A stretch of DNA of 11,619 nt. Source: JACCYI01 sp036389195 (GTDB lineage Bacteria > Actinomycetota > Thermoleophilia > Solirubrobacterales > Solirubrobacteraceae). Location: positions 1 to 11,619 of the forward strand of contig DASVQH010000492.1 of assembly GCA_036389195.1 (NCBI GenBank). Reading direction: 5' to 3'. The translations under genes were made by a program, and so were the position numbers. A model generated the notes under the pieces. That model was not told the DNA's origin, ran no database searches, and was given only the letters and a program-made list of their open reading frames with translations. This document shows positions 1 through 7,302 of the stretch, one piece after another (position 1 is the stretch's first letter; each line of letters begins with the position of its first letter).

Positions 1-888
1 CCAGCCGAACAGGATCCGCCCGTCGTTCGTGGTCCGGAAGTAGTGCAGCAGCGCGCGGCCGTCGGTGATCGGCTCGCCGCCGGTCCAGCCGAGCGCGTCC
101 AGGACGTCGGGCACCGGCTCGGTCATGACGATGTGCGACGAGGAGACGGTCAGCCGGTGACGCAGCGGCCGCAGCGCCGCCGCCCGCGCGTTGACCGCCA
201 GCACGGCGGCGCCCGCCCGCACCGTCCCGCCGCCCTCGACCTCGGCCACCGACCCCCGCAGCGCCCGCACGCGCGCGCCCTCGAAGATCCGCACGCCGCG
301 GGCCACGAGCCGGTCGCGCAGGCCGAACGCCAGCCGCGCGGGATGCACGGTCGCCGCGGTCTTCGCCAGCACGCCGCCCCGCCACAGCGGCGAGTCGCAG
401 ATCGCGCGCGCGGCGGCGGCGTCGAGCGCCACCACCTCGTCGCCGTCGACCGCGTCGGCGCTCACGCCGTCCTGGGCGGGCGCGGCGCTGAGCACCGGGT
501 GGCCGGCGGGCCGGAACCACGCGTCGACGCCCTCCGCCGCGCACCAGTCCCCGATCGCCCCGACGGACTCCAGCGACGCCATCGCCACCGCTCGCCCCGC
601 GTCGGCCCCGTACCGCTCGGCCAGCGCGGGCAGCGAGAGCCACAGCGAGTTGACGAACCCGCCGTTGCGCCCGCTCGGCCCGAACCCGCAGCGCTCGGCT
701 TCGAGCACCACCACGCGCGCGCCCGCCTCGGCCGCCTCCCACGCCGCCCACAGCCCGCAGTAGCCGCCGCCGATGACCACCACGTCGGCGTCGACCACCT
801 CGCCGGCCGCGAGACCCGGCAGCGGCGCGCCGGCCAGCCCGGCCGCCGCCGCGTCGGCGATCCACCAGCCGTACCGGTCGTGCAGCAC
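1..888 (-). CDS. FAD-dependent oxidoreductase of the DAO family (amine/amino-acid oxidase-like), 3'-truncated by window edge
   Basis: The visible 296 residues run off the left edge; family members are usually 400-480 residues, so the C-terminal part is missing. Translating the minus strand shows an N-terminal Rossmann FAD site: a VVVIGGGYCG beta-turn-alpha motif (Gly40, Gly42, Gly45) and an acidic strand end VVVLEAE (Glu63), which binds the FAD ribose in this fold. The GPSGRNGGF stretch (about 70-78) is typical of the DadA/OrdL/PuuB group. These enzymes oxidise a C-N bond of an amino acid or amine and usually make peroxide. The gene follows potC by only 17 bp and is the last visible gene of the polyamine-type transport operon, so oxidation of the imported amine (as in PuuB, gamma-glutamylputrescine oxidase) is a reasonable inference; the substrate cannot be read from sequence. 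The start is uncertain: GTG at 888 is used here, but an in-frame CTG at 909, overlapping the potC stop as CTGA, would add seven residues (MSGPRRR). No clear ribosome binding site decides this. Confidence 0.85.
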   Translation of the reverse strand, partial: MLHDRYGWWIADAAAAGLAGAPLPGLAAGEVVDADVVVIGGGYCGLWAAWEAAEAGARVVVLEAERCGFGPSGRNGGFVNSLWLSLPALAERYGADAGRAVAMASLESVGAIGDWCAAEGVDAWFRPAGHPVLSAAPAQDGVSADAVDGDEVVALDAAAARAICDSPLWRGGVLAKTAATVHPARLAFGLRDRLVARGVRIFEGARVRALRGSVAEVEGGGTVRAGAAVLAVNARAAALRPLRHRLTVSSSHIVMTEPVPDVLDALGWTGGEPITDGRALLHYFRTTNDGRILFGW

Positions 889-905
889 GCGGCGACGAGG
901 ACCGC

Positions 906-1745
906 TCAGGCGACGGCGGGCTCGCTCGCCCGCCCGTCGCGCCGGGCCAGGTAGCGCTGCAGCAGCACGTTGGCGCCCATCAGCAGCAGCACCGCGATCA
1001 GCAGCGCCGAGCCGAGCACGTTGACCTCCGGCGGGACGCCCTGGCGCGTCGCGCCGAAGATGAACAGCGGGAACGTCTGCGTCTGGCCGGCGTTGAAGCT
1101 CGTGACCACGTAGTCGTCGACCGAGATCGCCGCCGCCAGCAGCGCCGCCGCGCCGACGCCCGGCGCGATCATCGGCAGCGTCACCTTGCGGAACGTCGCC
1201 CACTCGGTCGCCCCGAGATCCTGGGCGGCCTCCTCGATGTGGCGGTCCATGCCCTCCAGGCGCGCCTTCACGGTCACCACCACGTAGGAGACGGTGAACA
1301 TCACATGGGCGATGACGATCGTCGCGAAGCCGGTGTTCATCCCGGCCGTCAGGAACAGCCCGAGCAGCGCCGCGCCGAGCACGACCTCGGGCGTGGCCAG
1401 CGGCAGGAAGGTGAACATGTCGACCGCTCCGCGCCCGCGGAAGCGGTAGCGGACGAGCGCGATCGCCATGAACGTCCCCAGCGCCGTCGCGATGACCGTC
1501 GAGATGCCGGCGATCAGCAGCGAGTTCTTCAGCGCCACCGCCAGGTCGGGATCGGCGAACGGCTCCTTCCAGTGGTCGAGCGTGAAGCCCTGCCACGTGA
1601 AGTTGAAGCGGCCCTTGTTCGCGTTGAACGAGAACAGGACGACGATGAGGATCGGGATGAACAGGTAGAGCAGCGCGAGGCCCGACCAGATCCCGAGCGC
1701 CCACGAGCGCATCCGGTCGCCCGTGCGCGCGCCCGGCGGCGTCAT
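906..1745 (-). CDS. potC: Polyamine-type ABC transporter permease, PotC-like
   Basis: A 279-residue inner-membrane permease, close to the usual 260-290. From the chosen start there is a short cytoplasmic N-terminus, a first membrane helix at about 15-39 and about six hydrophobic helices in all. The binding-protein-dependent permease EAA loop, with EEAAQDLGATEWATFRKVTLP (about 171-191), docks onto the ATPase. The FNANKGRFNFTWQGFTLDHW segment after helix 1 resembles PotC/YdcV proteins. It should pair with the upstream PotB-like permease to form the channel. The start at 1745 has GGAG about 9 bp upstream. An in-frame ATG at 1811, only 8 bp after the potB stop, would give 301 residues, and ATG at 1712 would give 268. 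Its stop is 17 bp before the GTG chosen for the oxidoreductase. The assignment to the spermidine/putrescine subfamily rests on similarity of sequence style plus the complete A-D-B-C gene set; the exact substrate is inferred. Confidence 0.92.
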   Translation of the reverse strand: MTPPGARTGDRMRSWALGIWSGLALLYLFIPILIVVLFSFNANKGRFNFTWQGFTLDHWKEPFADPDLAVALKNSLLIAGISTVIATALGTFMAIALVRYRFRGRGAVDMFTFLPLATPEVVLGAALLGLFLTAGMNTGFATIVIAHVMFTVSYVVVTVKARLEGMDRHIEEAAQDLGATEWATFRKVTLPMIAPGVGAAALLAAAISVDDYVVTSFNAGQTQTFPLFIFGATRQGVPPEVNVLGSALLIAVLLLMGANVLLQRYLARRDGRASEPAVA

Positions 1746-1819
1746 CCGCCCGCGCTCCGCGCCGGCAGGCTCGTCGACGAGCGCGGGTCCCGCGGCGGGT
1801 GCGACCTCCATCGCCACGG

Positions 1820-2692
1820 CTAGACCGCCGCCTCGGTCAGCGTCCGCGAGCCGAGCACGCGGGCGTAGAGGAAGATCCCGACGAGGATGAACGTCATCAG
1901 GATGAACGACAGCGCGGCGGCCGTCGGGTAGTCGAGGACCGTCAGGAACTTCGACTGGATGACGTTGCCGATCATGAACTGCTGCGGCGTCCCGAGCAGC
2001 GCGGCGTTGATGAAGTCGCCGCACGCGGGGATGAACGTCAGCAGCGAGCCGGCGAAGATCCCCGGGATGGCCAGCGGCAGCGTGACCCGGCGGAACGCGG
2101 TGGCCCGCGAGGCGTAGAGGTCGGTCGCCGCCTCGATCAGCCGCCGGTCGATCTTCTCGAGCGACACGTACAGCGGCAGCGCCATGAACGGCAGGAAGTT
2201 GTAGGTGATGCCGGCGATGACCGCCACGCTGGAGGCCAGCAGGCGGCCGTCGCTCGACAGGATCCCGAGGTCGCGGAACCGCGCGACCACCCACCCGTTG
2301 TCGGACAGGATCAGCTGCCACGCCACCGTCCGCAGGACGTAGGACATGAAGAACGGCAGGATGATCAGCCCGAGCATCAGGCTCTTGAAGCGTCCGGACT
2401 TGAACGCGATGAAGTACGCGAGCGGGAAGGCGATCACGAAGCACGCGATCGTCGCGATCGCCGCGTAGAGGATCGAGCGCGTGAACTGCTCGGAGTACTC
2501 CGAGATCGCGTCGGAGTAGGTGCCGAACGCCCAGTTGAAGGCGTAGCCCGTCTCCGGGTCGCCCGACTGCAGCGACACGTTGGCCTGGTTGGCCAGCGGG
2601 ATCGCGAAGAAGACGATCAGCCACAGCAGTCCGGGTCCCAGGAACAGCCACGGCGTCAAGCGCCGCCTGGTGTGCAGGCCGAGTCGCAGCAC
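1820..2692 (-). CDS. potB: Polyamine-type ABC transporter permease, PotB-like
   Basis: A 290-residue integral membrane protein with a basic N-terminus (LHTRRRLTP), a first helix at about 14-34 and roughly five more helices. The EAA cytoplasmic loop is visible as LIEAATDLYASRATAFRRVTLP (about 185-206) and contacts the ATPase. The PFFMSYVLRTVAWQLIL stretch (about 113-129) is characteristic of PotB-type permeases. It lies between potD (stop 20 bp upstream of its start) and potC, consistent with one operon. The start is GTG at 2692; the upstream in-frame codons back into potD offer no ATG, GTG or TTG close by. The nearest GGGAG is 16 bp away, which is long, so translation may depend on coupling to potD. 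A TTG at residue 12, with AGG upstream, is a weaker alternative. Function as one half of the transmembrane channel is well supported; substrate identity is inferred. Confidence 0.92.
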   Translation of the reverse strand: MLRLGLHTRRRLTPWLFLGPGLLWLIVFFAIPLANQANVSLQSGDPETGYAFNWAFGTYSDAISEYSEQFTRSILYAAIATIACFVIAFPLAYFIAFKSGRFKSLMLGLIILPFFMSYVLRTVAWQLILSDNGWVVARFRDLGILSSDGRLLASSVAVIAGITYNFLPFMALPLYVSLEKIDRRLIEAATDLYASRATAFRRVTLPLAIPGIFAGSLLTFIPACGDFINAALLGTPQQFMIGNVIQSKFLTVLDYPTAAALSFILMTFILVGIFLYARVLGSRTLTEAAV

Positions 2693-2712
2693 GCGCGCGC
2701 CCCGAGAGCTCC

Positions 2713-3924
2713 CTACGCGCCCGTGACCTTCGCCATGGCCTCCTGCATCGTCCGCTCGTTCTCGGGTGAGAGCGCGGGGTACGGATGCAGGCGGGAGGAG
2801 ACGTCCTCCGGCGGGAAGATCAGATCGTTGCTCGCGATCTCCGGGTCGGACTTCTCGAGCACCTCGCGGACGCCGGTGACCGGGGAGATGTAGTTGACGT
2901 AGGCCGCGATCTTGGCCGCCACCTCGGGCTCGTAGACGTAGTTCATCATCGTCTCGGCCGCGTAGTAGTTCTGCTCGTGGCGCGGCATCATCATGTTGTC
3001 GGTGAAGAGCATCGCGCCCTCCTCCGGGTAGGCGAAGCGCAGGTCCGGGTTGTCGCTCTGCAGCTGCACCAGGTCGCCCGAGTAGGCCAGCGCGACCCAC
3101 ACGTTGCCCTTCGCGAGGTCGGTCGTGTAGTCGTTGCCGGTGAAGCGGCGGAACTGCCCGGCCTGGTTGGCCTTGTCGATCTTCTCGATCGCCGCCTGGA
3201 TCTGGTCGATCGTCGCCTTGGAGGCGTCGATCCCGTCGCCGAGCATCACCGTCCCGGCCGAGTCGTAGGGCTCGGAGAGCATCGTGACGCGGCCCTTGAA
3301 CTTCGGGTCGAACAGGTCCTTGATGCTCTTGAGCTCGCGGCCGGTGCGCTTGATGTCGTAGCCCAGCCCGATCGCGCCCGACTGCCACGGCAGCGTGTAC
3401 TCGCGCTTGGGGTCGTAGTTGATCGACTGCAGGTTCGGGACGAGGTTCCCGAAGTTCGGGACGTTCTTCTTGTCGATCGGCTCGACGTAGCGGTTGCGCA
3501 CCCAGCGCGACGCCATGTAGTCCGTGAGCGTGACGATGTCGCGCCCGATCGGCTTGCCCTGCTCGAGCTGCTGGCGGACCTTCCCGAAGAACTCGTTGTT
3601 GTCGTTGATCTCCTCGACGTACTTGACCTTGCCGCCGGCCTGGGCGTTGAACTGCTTGAGGACCTTCTTGTCGATGTAGAGCGGCCAGTTGGAGAACGTC
3701 CAGTTGCCGATCTCGGTCTTCGGGTGGTTGACCGCGGCGGCCTTGGGCGCCGACTTCTTGGCCTTCTCGGACGCGCCCTCGACGCCGCCGCAGGCGGCCA
3801 GCAGCGCGCCGAGGCCGGTGGTGGCGATCCCGAGGCTGCCGGCCCGGCCGATGAAGCCGCGCCGTGACAGGCGCTCGCGCTCGAGGAGCTCCTCGATGGC
3901 GCGCTCGATGGACGGGTCGGTCAT
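2713..3924 (-). CDS. potD: Polyamine-type ABC transporter substrate-binding lipoprotein, PotD-like
   Basis: A 403-residue extracytoplasmic binding protein that captures the substrate and hands it to PotB/PotC. The N-terminus carries a twin-arginine-type motif (SRRGFIG, Arg21-Arg22) followed by a hydrophobic stretch and a lipobox LLAAC, with Cys45 as the likely lipidated residue. Export through Tat and anchoring as a lipoprotein is therefore likely. The mature part has features of PotD/PotF proteins: WTFSNWPLYIDKKVLKQF at the start, LTDYMASRWVR, LPWQSGAIGLGYD, and VWVALAYSGD. E. coli PotD is 348 residues; the extra length here is mostly the long N-terminal region and Lys/Ala linker. The ATG overlaps the potA stop as ATGA (4 bp) and has AAGGAG 8 bp upstream (3933-3938), so translation is coupled and the start is secure. 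Polyamine specificity is inferred from family resemblance; related proteins also bind other amines or opines. Confidence 0.93.
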   Translation of the reverse strand: MTDPSIERAIEELLERERLSRRGFIGRAGSLGIATTGLGALLAACGGVEGASEKAKKSAPKAAAVNHPKTEIGNWTFSNWPLYIDKKVLKQFNAQAGGKVKYVEEINDNNEFFGKVRQQLEQGKPIGRDIVTLTDYMASRWVRNRYVEPIDKKNVPNFGNLVPNLQSINYDPKREYTLPWQSGAIGLGYDIKRTGRELKSIKDLFDPKFKGRVTMLSEPYDSAGTVMLGDGIDASKATIDQIQAAIEKIDKANQAGQFRRFTGNDYTTDLAKGNVWVALAYSGDLVQLQSDNPDLRFAYPEEGAMLFTDNMMMPRHEQNYYAAETMMNYVYEPEVAAKIAAYVNYISPVTGVREVLEKSDPEIASNDLIFPPEDVSSRLHPYPALSPENERTMQEAMAKVTGA

Positions 3925-5087
3925 TGGTCTTGCTCCTTGCCGGCGGCGACGACGAACGTGTGGTGGGGGTCCCAGCTGAGCTGGACCTCGCGGCCGGGCC
4001 CGAGCGAGGAAGGCTCGGCGCCGTCGAGGTTCTGCGCGATGACGGTCAGCTCTTCGCCGCCCGCGGCGCGCACGAGGTACTGGATCGAGACGCCCAGGAA
4101 GGCGGCGACCACGACGGTGCCGCGCAGCACGTTGGCGGCCGGCGGCAGCTCCGTGCCGAGCGGCGAGAGGGCGACCTTCTCGGGCCGCACGCCGACCCGC
4201 ACGCGCTGGCCGGCCAGCGCGCCGACACGGTCGGCGGGGACGCGCAGGCGCGCGCCGTCGTGGGTCTCGACGTCGCAGAAGCTGGCGGCGGCGGACGCGA
4301 CCTTGCCGTCGATGAGGTTCGAGACGCCGAGGAAGTTGGCGACGAACTCCGTGCGCGGGCGCTCGTAGAGGTCGGCCGCGCCGCCGGCCTGCTCGATGCG
4401 CCCGGCGTGCATCACCGCGATCCGGTCGGCCATGCTCATGGCCTCCTCCTGGTCGTGCGTCACGTGGACGAACGTGATGCCGACCTCCTGCTGGATGCGC
4501 TTGAGCTCGATCTGCAGCTGCTTGCGCAGGCGCAGGTCGAGCGCGCCGAGCGGCTCGTCGAGCAGCAGCGCCCGCGGGCGGTTGACCAGCGCGCGGGCGA
4601 GCGCCACGCGCTGCTGCTGGCCACCGGAGAGCTGGCCGGGCTTGCGCTTGCCGAGGCCGTGGAGCTGCACGAGCTCGAGCGTCTCGCCGACCCGGCGGCG
4701 CACCTCGGCCTTGTCGACCTTGCGGCGCTCGAGGCCGAAGGCCACGTTGCGCTCGACGCTCAGGTGCGGGAAGAGCGCGTAGGACTGAAAGACGGTGTTG
4801 ACGTCGCGGCGGTACGGCGGGCGGTCGGTGACCTCCTCGCCGCCCAGGAAGACGCGCCCGGCGGTCGGGTCCTCGAAGCCGCCGATCATGCGCAGCGTGG
4901 TGGTCTTGCCGCAGCCCGACGGGCCGAGCATGGCGTAGAACGCGCCGCGCTCGATCTCCATGTCCAGCGCGTCGACGGCCACCATGTCGCCGAAGCGCTT
5001 GGTCACCTTCTCGAGCCGGATGTCGGGTTCGCCGGCCGCTGCCGGCGACGGTGCGGTCGGCGCCTGCGCCTGTGGCACAGCGTTCAA
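3921..5087 (-). CDS. potA: Polyamine-type ABC transporter ATP-binding protein, PotA-like
   Basis: A 388-residue ATPase that powers the importer from the cytoplasmic side. All nucleotide-binding motifs are intact: Walker A GPSGCGKT (55-62), Q-loop Gln101, ABC signature LSGGQ (153-157), Walker B LLLDEP (174-179) and switch His211 in HVTHD. A C-terminal TOBE-type regulatory domain (about 255-380) follows, as in PotA/UgpC/MalK proteins. The first 20 residues are a Pro/Ala-rich extension before the conserved IRLEKVTKRFG. The reading frame begins with a TTG at 5087; GGAGG lies 9 bp upstream, making this rare start convincing, while the next in-frame start (GTG, 5078) is badly spaced. It is the first gene of the operon, divergent from the hydrolase gene at 5277 across a 189-bp gap, where its promoter must lie. 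The 4-bp overlap with potD shows translational coupling. Confidence 0.94.
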   Translation of the reverse strand: MNAVPQAQAPTAPSPAAAGEPDIRLEKVTKRFGDMVAVDALDMEIERGAFYAMLGPSGCGKTTTLRMIGGFEDPTAGRVFLGGEEVTDRPPYRRDVNTVFQSYALFPHLSVERNVAFGLERRKVDKAEVRRRVGETLELVQLHGLGKRKPGQLSGGQQQRVALARALVNRPRALLLDEPLGALDLRLRKQLQIELKRIQQEVGITFVHVTHDQEEAMSMADRIAVMHAGRIEQAGGAADLYERPRTEFVANFLGVSNLIDGKVASAAASFCDVETHDGARLRVPADRVGALAGQRVRVGVRPEKVALSPLGTELPPAANVLRGTVVVAAFLGVSIQYLVRAAGGEELTVIAQNLDGAEPSSLGPGREVQLSWDPHHTFVVAAGKEQDQ

Positions 5088-5276
5088 CGGGTTCTTCCTC
5101 CGTGGTCAGATCGCGACGGCGCTGGTCTTCGCCCTCGCACGCCGATTGTCTATCAGGATGCGGACCTTCGGTTGAGGACACATCGTCGCGCGTTCTCCGG
5201 CGGACCCTGACGGGATGGAGGATCGTGGCGCTGCGGCGCACCGCCAGGTTTGTCGCACCGCTGCGTTTAAGCGCTC
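5088..5276. other. Divergent intergenic region between potA and the S15-type hydrolase
   Basis: This 189-bp gap must hold the promoters of both divergent units. On the minus strand GATAGACAAT (near 5145-5154) is the most AT-rich -10-like patch, but no convincing -35 hexamer stands at the right distance. On the plus strand GTTTAAG (5265-5271) lies too close to the ATG at 5277 to be an obvious -10 box. I see no clear operator palindrome or terminator here, so the promoters are not assigned. Confidence 0.4.
5097..5101 (-). promoter_or_regulatory. Strong Shine-Dalgarno for potA TTG start
   Basis: On the minus strand GGAGG is followed by AAGAACCCG and then TTG. The 9-bp spacing picks TTG at 5087 as the potA start over the GTG three codons further in. 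Confidence 0.7.
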
Positions 5277-7241
5277 ATGCGCCCCGTCCTCGCCGCCGTG
5301 CTCTTGTCGCTCCTGCTGCCCGCCGTCGCCCGCGCCGACGAGGTCATCGAGCGGCTGAGGCTCCCCACCGTCGACGGCGCCGAGATCTCCGTCGAGGTGC
5401 GCCGCCCGGCCGAGGGCAAGGTTCCCCTGCTGCTCACCTACTCGCCCTACAACGTCCTCAACTTCCCGGACGAGACGTACGACTCGATCGGCAACCGCTA
5501 CGTGCCGCGCGGCTACGCGCGTGCCTACGCCGACGTCATCGGGACGCGGAACTCCAGCGGCTGCTGGGACTACGGCGCGCACAAGGAGCAGCAGTCGGGC
5601 GTCGACCTCGTCAACGCGCTGGCCCGGCAGCCGTGGTCCAACGGCAAGGTGGCGATGATCGGCGGCTCCTACGACGGCACGACGGCCAACATGGTCGCCG
5701 CGCGCGGCGCGGACGCCCCCGGCCTGGCGGCGATCGTCCCGATCGCCGCGATCTCCCAGTGGTACGGCTACGCCTACTCGCACGGCGTCCGCTACGCGGG
5801 CAACTCGCAGGAGCCGACCGACGAGGGCTTCGACACGCCGCTGGGCTTCGACTTCGGCTTCGGCCGCACCCCGCCGACCGATCCCGACTCGATCCCCGCG
5901 GCGCTGGACCGGATCCAGCCGTGCGACGCCGCCGACCACACCGCCCACGGCTACGACGACTCGCCCGACTACGACGACTTCTGGCTCCAGCGCGACTACC
6001 GCAAGGACGCCGGGCGCGTCCAGGTGCCCGCGCTCGTGGTGCACGGCTGGCAGGACTTCAACGTCAAGCAGGAGGAGGGCGTGGAGATGTTCCGCGCGCT
6101 CCCGGCCGATCACGGCGCGTACTTCAAGACGCTGTTCGTCTACCAGGGCCCGCACGGCAACCCGGACTCCGACGCCTTCTACCCGGTGCTCGACGCGTTC
6201 CTCGACCGGACGCTGCTCGGCAAGGACACGGGCATCGAGCGGATGCCGGCGGTGATCTCGCAGGGCCGCGACCACGCCGGCCCGCTCGCCGAGTACCGGC
6301 CCGAGGCGGCCTGGCCGCCCGCGACCACCGGCGACGTGGCCCTGGCGCTCGGCCGCGGCGAGGGCGGCGGCACGCTCGGCGGCGGGGATGCGGGGACGGC
6401 CGCCTACACGGACTCGGGCACCAACGGCGAGGAGGCGGCCGCCGGCGCGCTCGACGCCGAGCTGCAGTGGCTGACCTACCGCTCCGCGCCGATGCCGGCC
6501 GACACGCGGCTCGCCGGCGCGCCGGTGCTCGATCTCACGGTCACGGTCGACCGCGACCACGGCCACCTCGTGCCGACGCTGTTCGACGTCGACGCCGGCG
6601 GCACCGCCGTGCCGATCACCCGCGGCTTCCTCGACCTCGGCTACCGCGACGGGCTGGCCGCCGAGAAGCCCGCTCCGGTGGGCGCGCCGTTCAGCGCGCG
6701 CGTGACGTTCCTGCCGCAGGACTGGACCGTGCGCGCCGGGCACCAGCTCGCGCTCGTCGTGCAGAGCTCGAACACCGCGTGGGCCGTCCCCGACGACCCG
6801 GGGCTGGGCGTCTCGGTGGCCGGCGGGTCGCTGCGGGTGCCGGTGGTGGGCGCCGCGCCGGCCACCGGGCCGGGTCCGGGCGGCCCCGAGGCCCCGGCCC
6901 AGGGCGACGGCGGCACGCCCGCGGCAGCGACGCCCGCGGCACCCGGCGGCTCGCCCGCGAAGGGCGCGGGCCGCCGCCTGCTGACCGTGCGCCTGCGCCG
7001 GCTGACCCGCGGCGCCTCGCGCCGCCATCCCGGCCGCCTGCGGGCCTCGGGCCGCGCCCGCCGCGGCCGCTTCGTCCTGGTCCGCCTGCTCCGCCGCGGA
7101 CGCGTCGTCCTGACCAAGCGGGCGAAGGTCCGCCATCACCGCTACCGCGTGACCTTCCGCGTCCGCCGCAGCGGCGGCTACCGCGCGCTGGCGACGCTCC
7201 CGGGCGAGAAGGTCCGCACGAAGCGGGTGCGCCTGCGCTGA
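5277..7241 (+). CDS. Secreted CocE/NonD (peptidase S15-like) serine hydrolase with Arg-rich C-terminal domain
   Basis: A 654-residue exported hydrolase. Residues 1-20 form a signal peptide (Leu/Ala-rich core, likely cleavage after ARA). The alpha/beta-hydrolase core follows, with the nucleophile motif GGSYDG (Ser131), Asp260 in HGWQDF and His293 in GPHGN as the probable triad. The RGYARAYADVIGTRNSSG stretch (78-95) is typical of the X-Pro dipeptidyl-peptidase/cocaine esterase family. A beta-jellyroll PepX_C-type domain spans about 395-523. Family members hydrolyse Xaa-Pro peptides, esters or beta-lactam acyl groups; which applies here cannot be told. Unusually, a Gly/Pro/Ala linker (about 525-565) leads to an 89-residue tail with 30 arginines and a beta-rich pattern. 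Similar basic terminal domains occur on secreted proteins of Thermoleophilia as I recall them. The ATG at 5277 fits the signal peptide, though no clear ribosome binding site precedes it. It is divergent from potA. Confidence 0.88.
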   Translation: MRPVLAAVLLSLLLPAVARADEVIERLRLPTVDGAEISVEVRRPAEGKVPLLLTYSPYNVLNFPDETYDSIGNRYVPRGYARAYADVIGTRNSSGCWDYGAHKEQQSGVDLVNALARQPWSNGKVAMIGGSYDGTTANMVAARGADAPGLAAIVPIAAISQWYGYAYSHGVRYAGNSQEPTDEGFDTPLGFDFGFGRTPPTDPDSIPAALDRIQPCDAADHTAHGYDDSPDYDDFWLQRDYRKDAGRVQVPALVVHGWQDFNVKQEEGVEMFRALPADHGAYFKTLFVYQGPHGNPDSDAFYPVLDAFLDRTLLGKDTGIERMPAVISQGRDHAGPLAEYRPEAAWPPATTGDVALALGRGEGGGTLGGGDAGTAAYTDSGTNGEEAAAGALDAELQWLTYRSAPMPADTRLAGAPVLDLTVTVDRDHGHLVPTLFDVDAGGTAVPITRGFLDLGYRDGLAAEKPAPVGAPFSARVTFLPQDWTVRAGHQLALVVQSSNTAWAVPDDPGLGVSVAGGSLRVPVVGAAPATGPGPGGPEAPAQGDGGTPAAATPAAPGGSPAKGAGRRLLTVRLRRLTRGASRRHPGRLRASGRARRGRFVLVRLLRRGRVVLTKRAKVRHHRYRVTFRVRRSGGYRALATLPGEKVRTKRVRLR

Positions 7242-7266
7242 GCGCACGGCCGCGGGCACCGACGAC

Positions 7267-7285
7267 CGCGCAACTTCGTTGCGCG
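7267..7285 (+). terminator. Perfect 8-bp hairpin between two secreted-protein genes
   Basis: CGCGCAAC and GTTGCGCG flank a TTC loop, 25 bp after the hydrolase stop and 17 bp before the next ATG. There is no T-run after the stem, so it is not a classic intrinsic terminator. It could be a weak terminator, an mRNA-stabilising hairpin or an operator-like palindrome. Confidence 0.3.
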
Positions 7286-7302
7286 CGGCCCGTTGTCGAC
7301 GC

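Noticed and set aside
43..954. Plus-strand ORF opposite the FAD oxidoreductase
   Set aside because: It is an Arg/His/Pro-rich shadow; the minus strand gives a clear Rossmann FAD motif.
1746..2651. Extended potC reading frame of 581 residues back into potB
   Set aside because: The upstream half is a shadow frame over potB with Arg/Asp-rich sequence; potC itself starts at 1745 or at most 1811.
5130..5160. Minus-strand promoter for potA at GATAGACAAT
   Set aside because: No acceptable -35 hexamer at 16-18 bp (TCAACC is 19 bp away), so it is too weak to list as a promoter.
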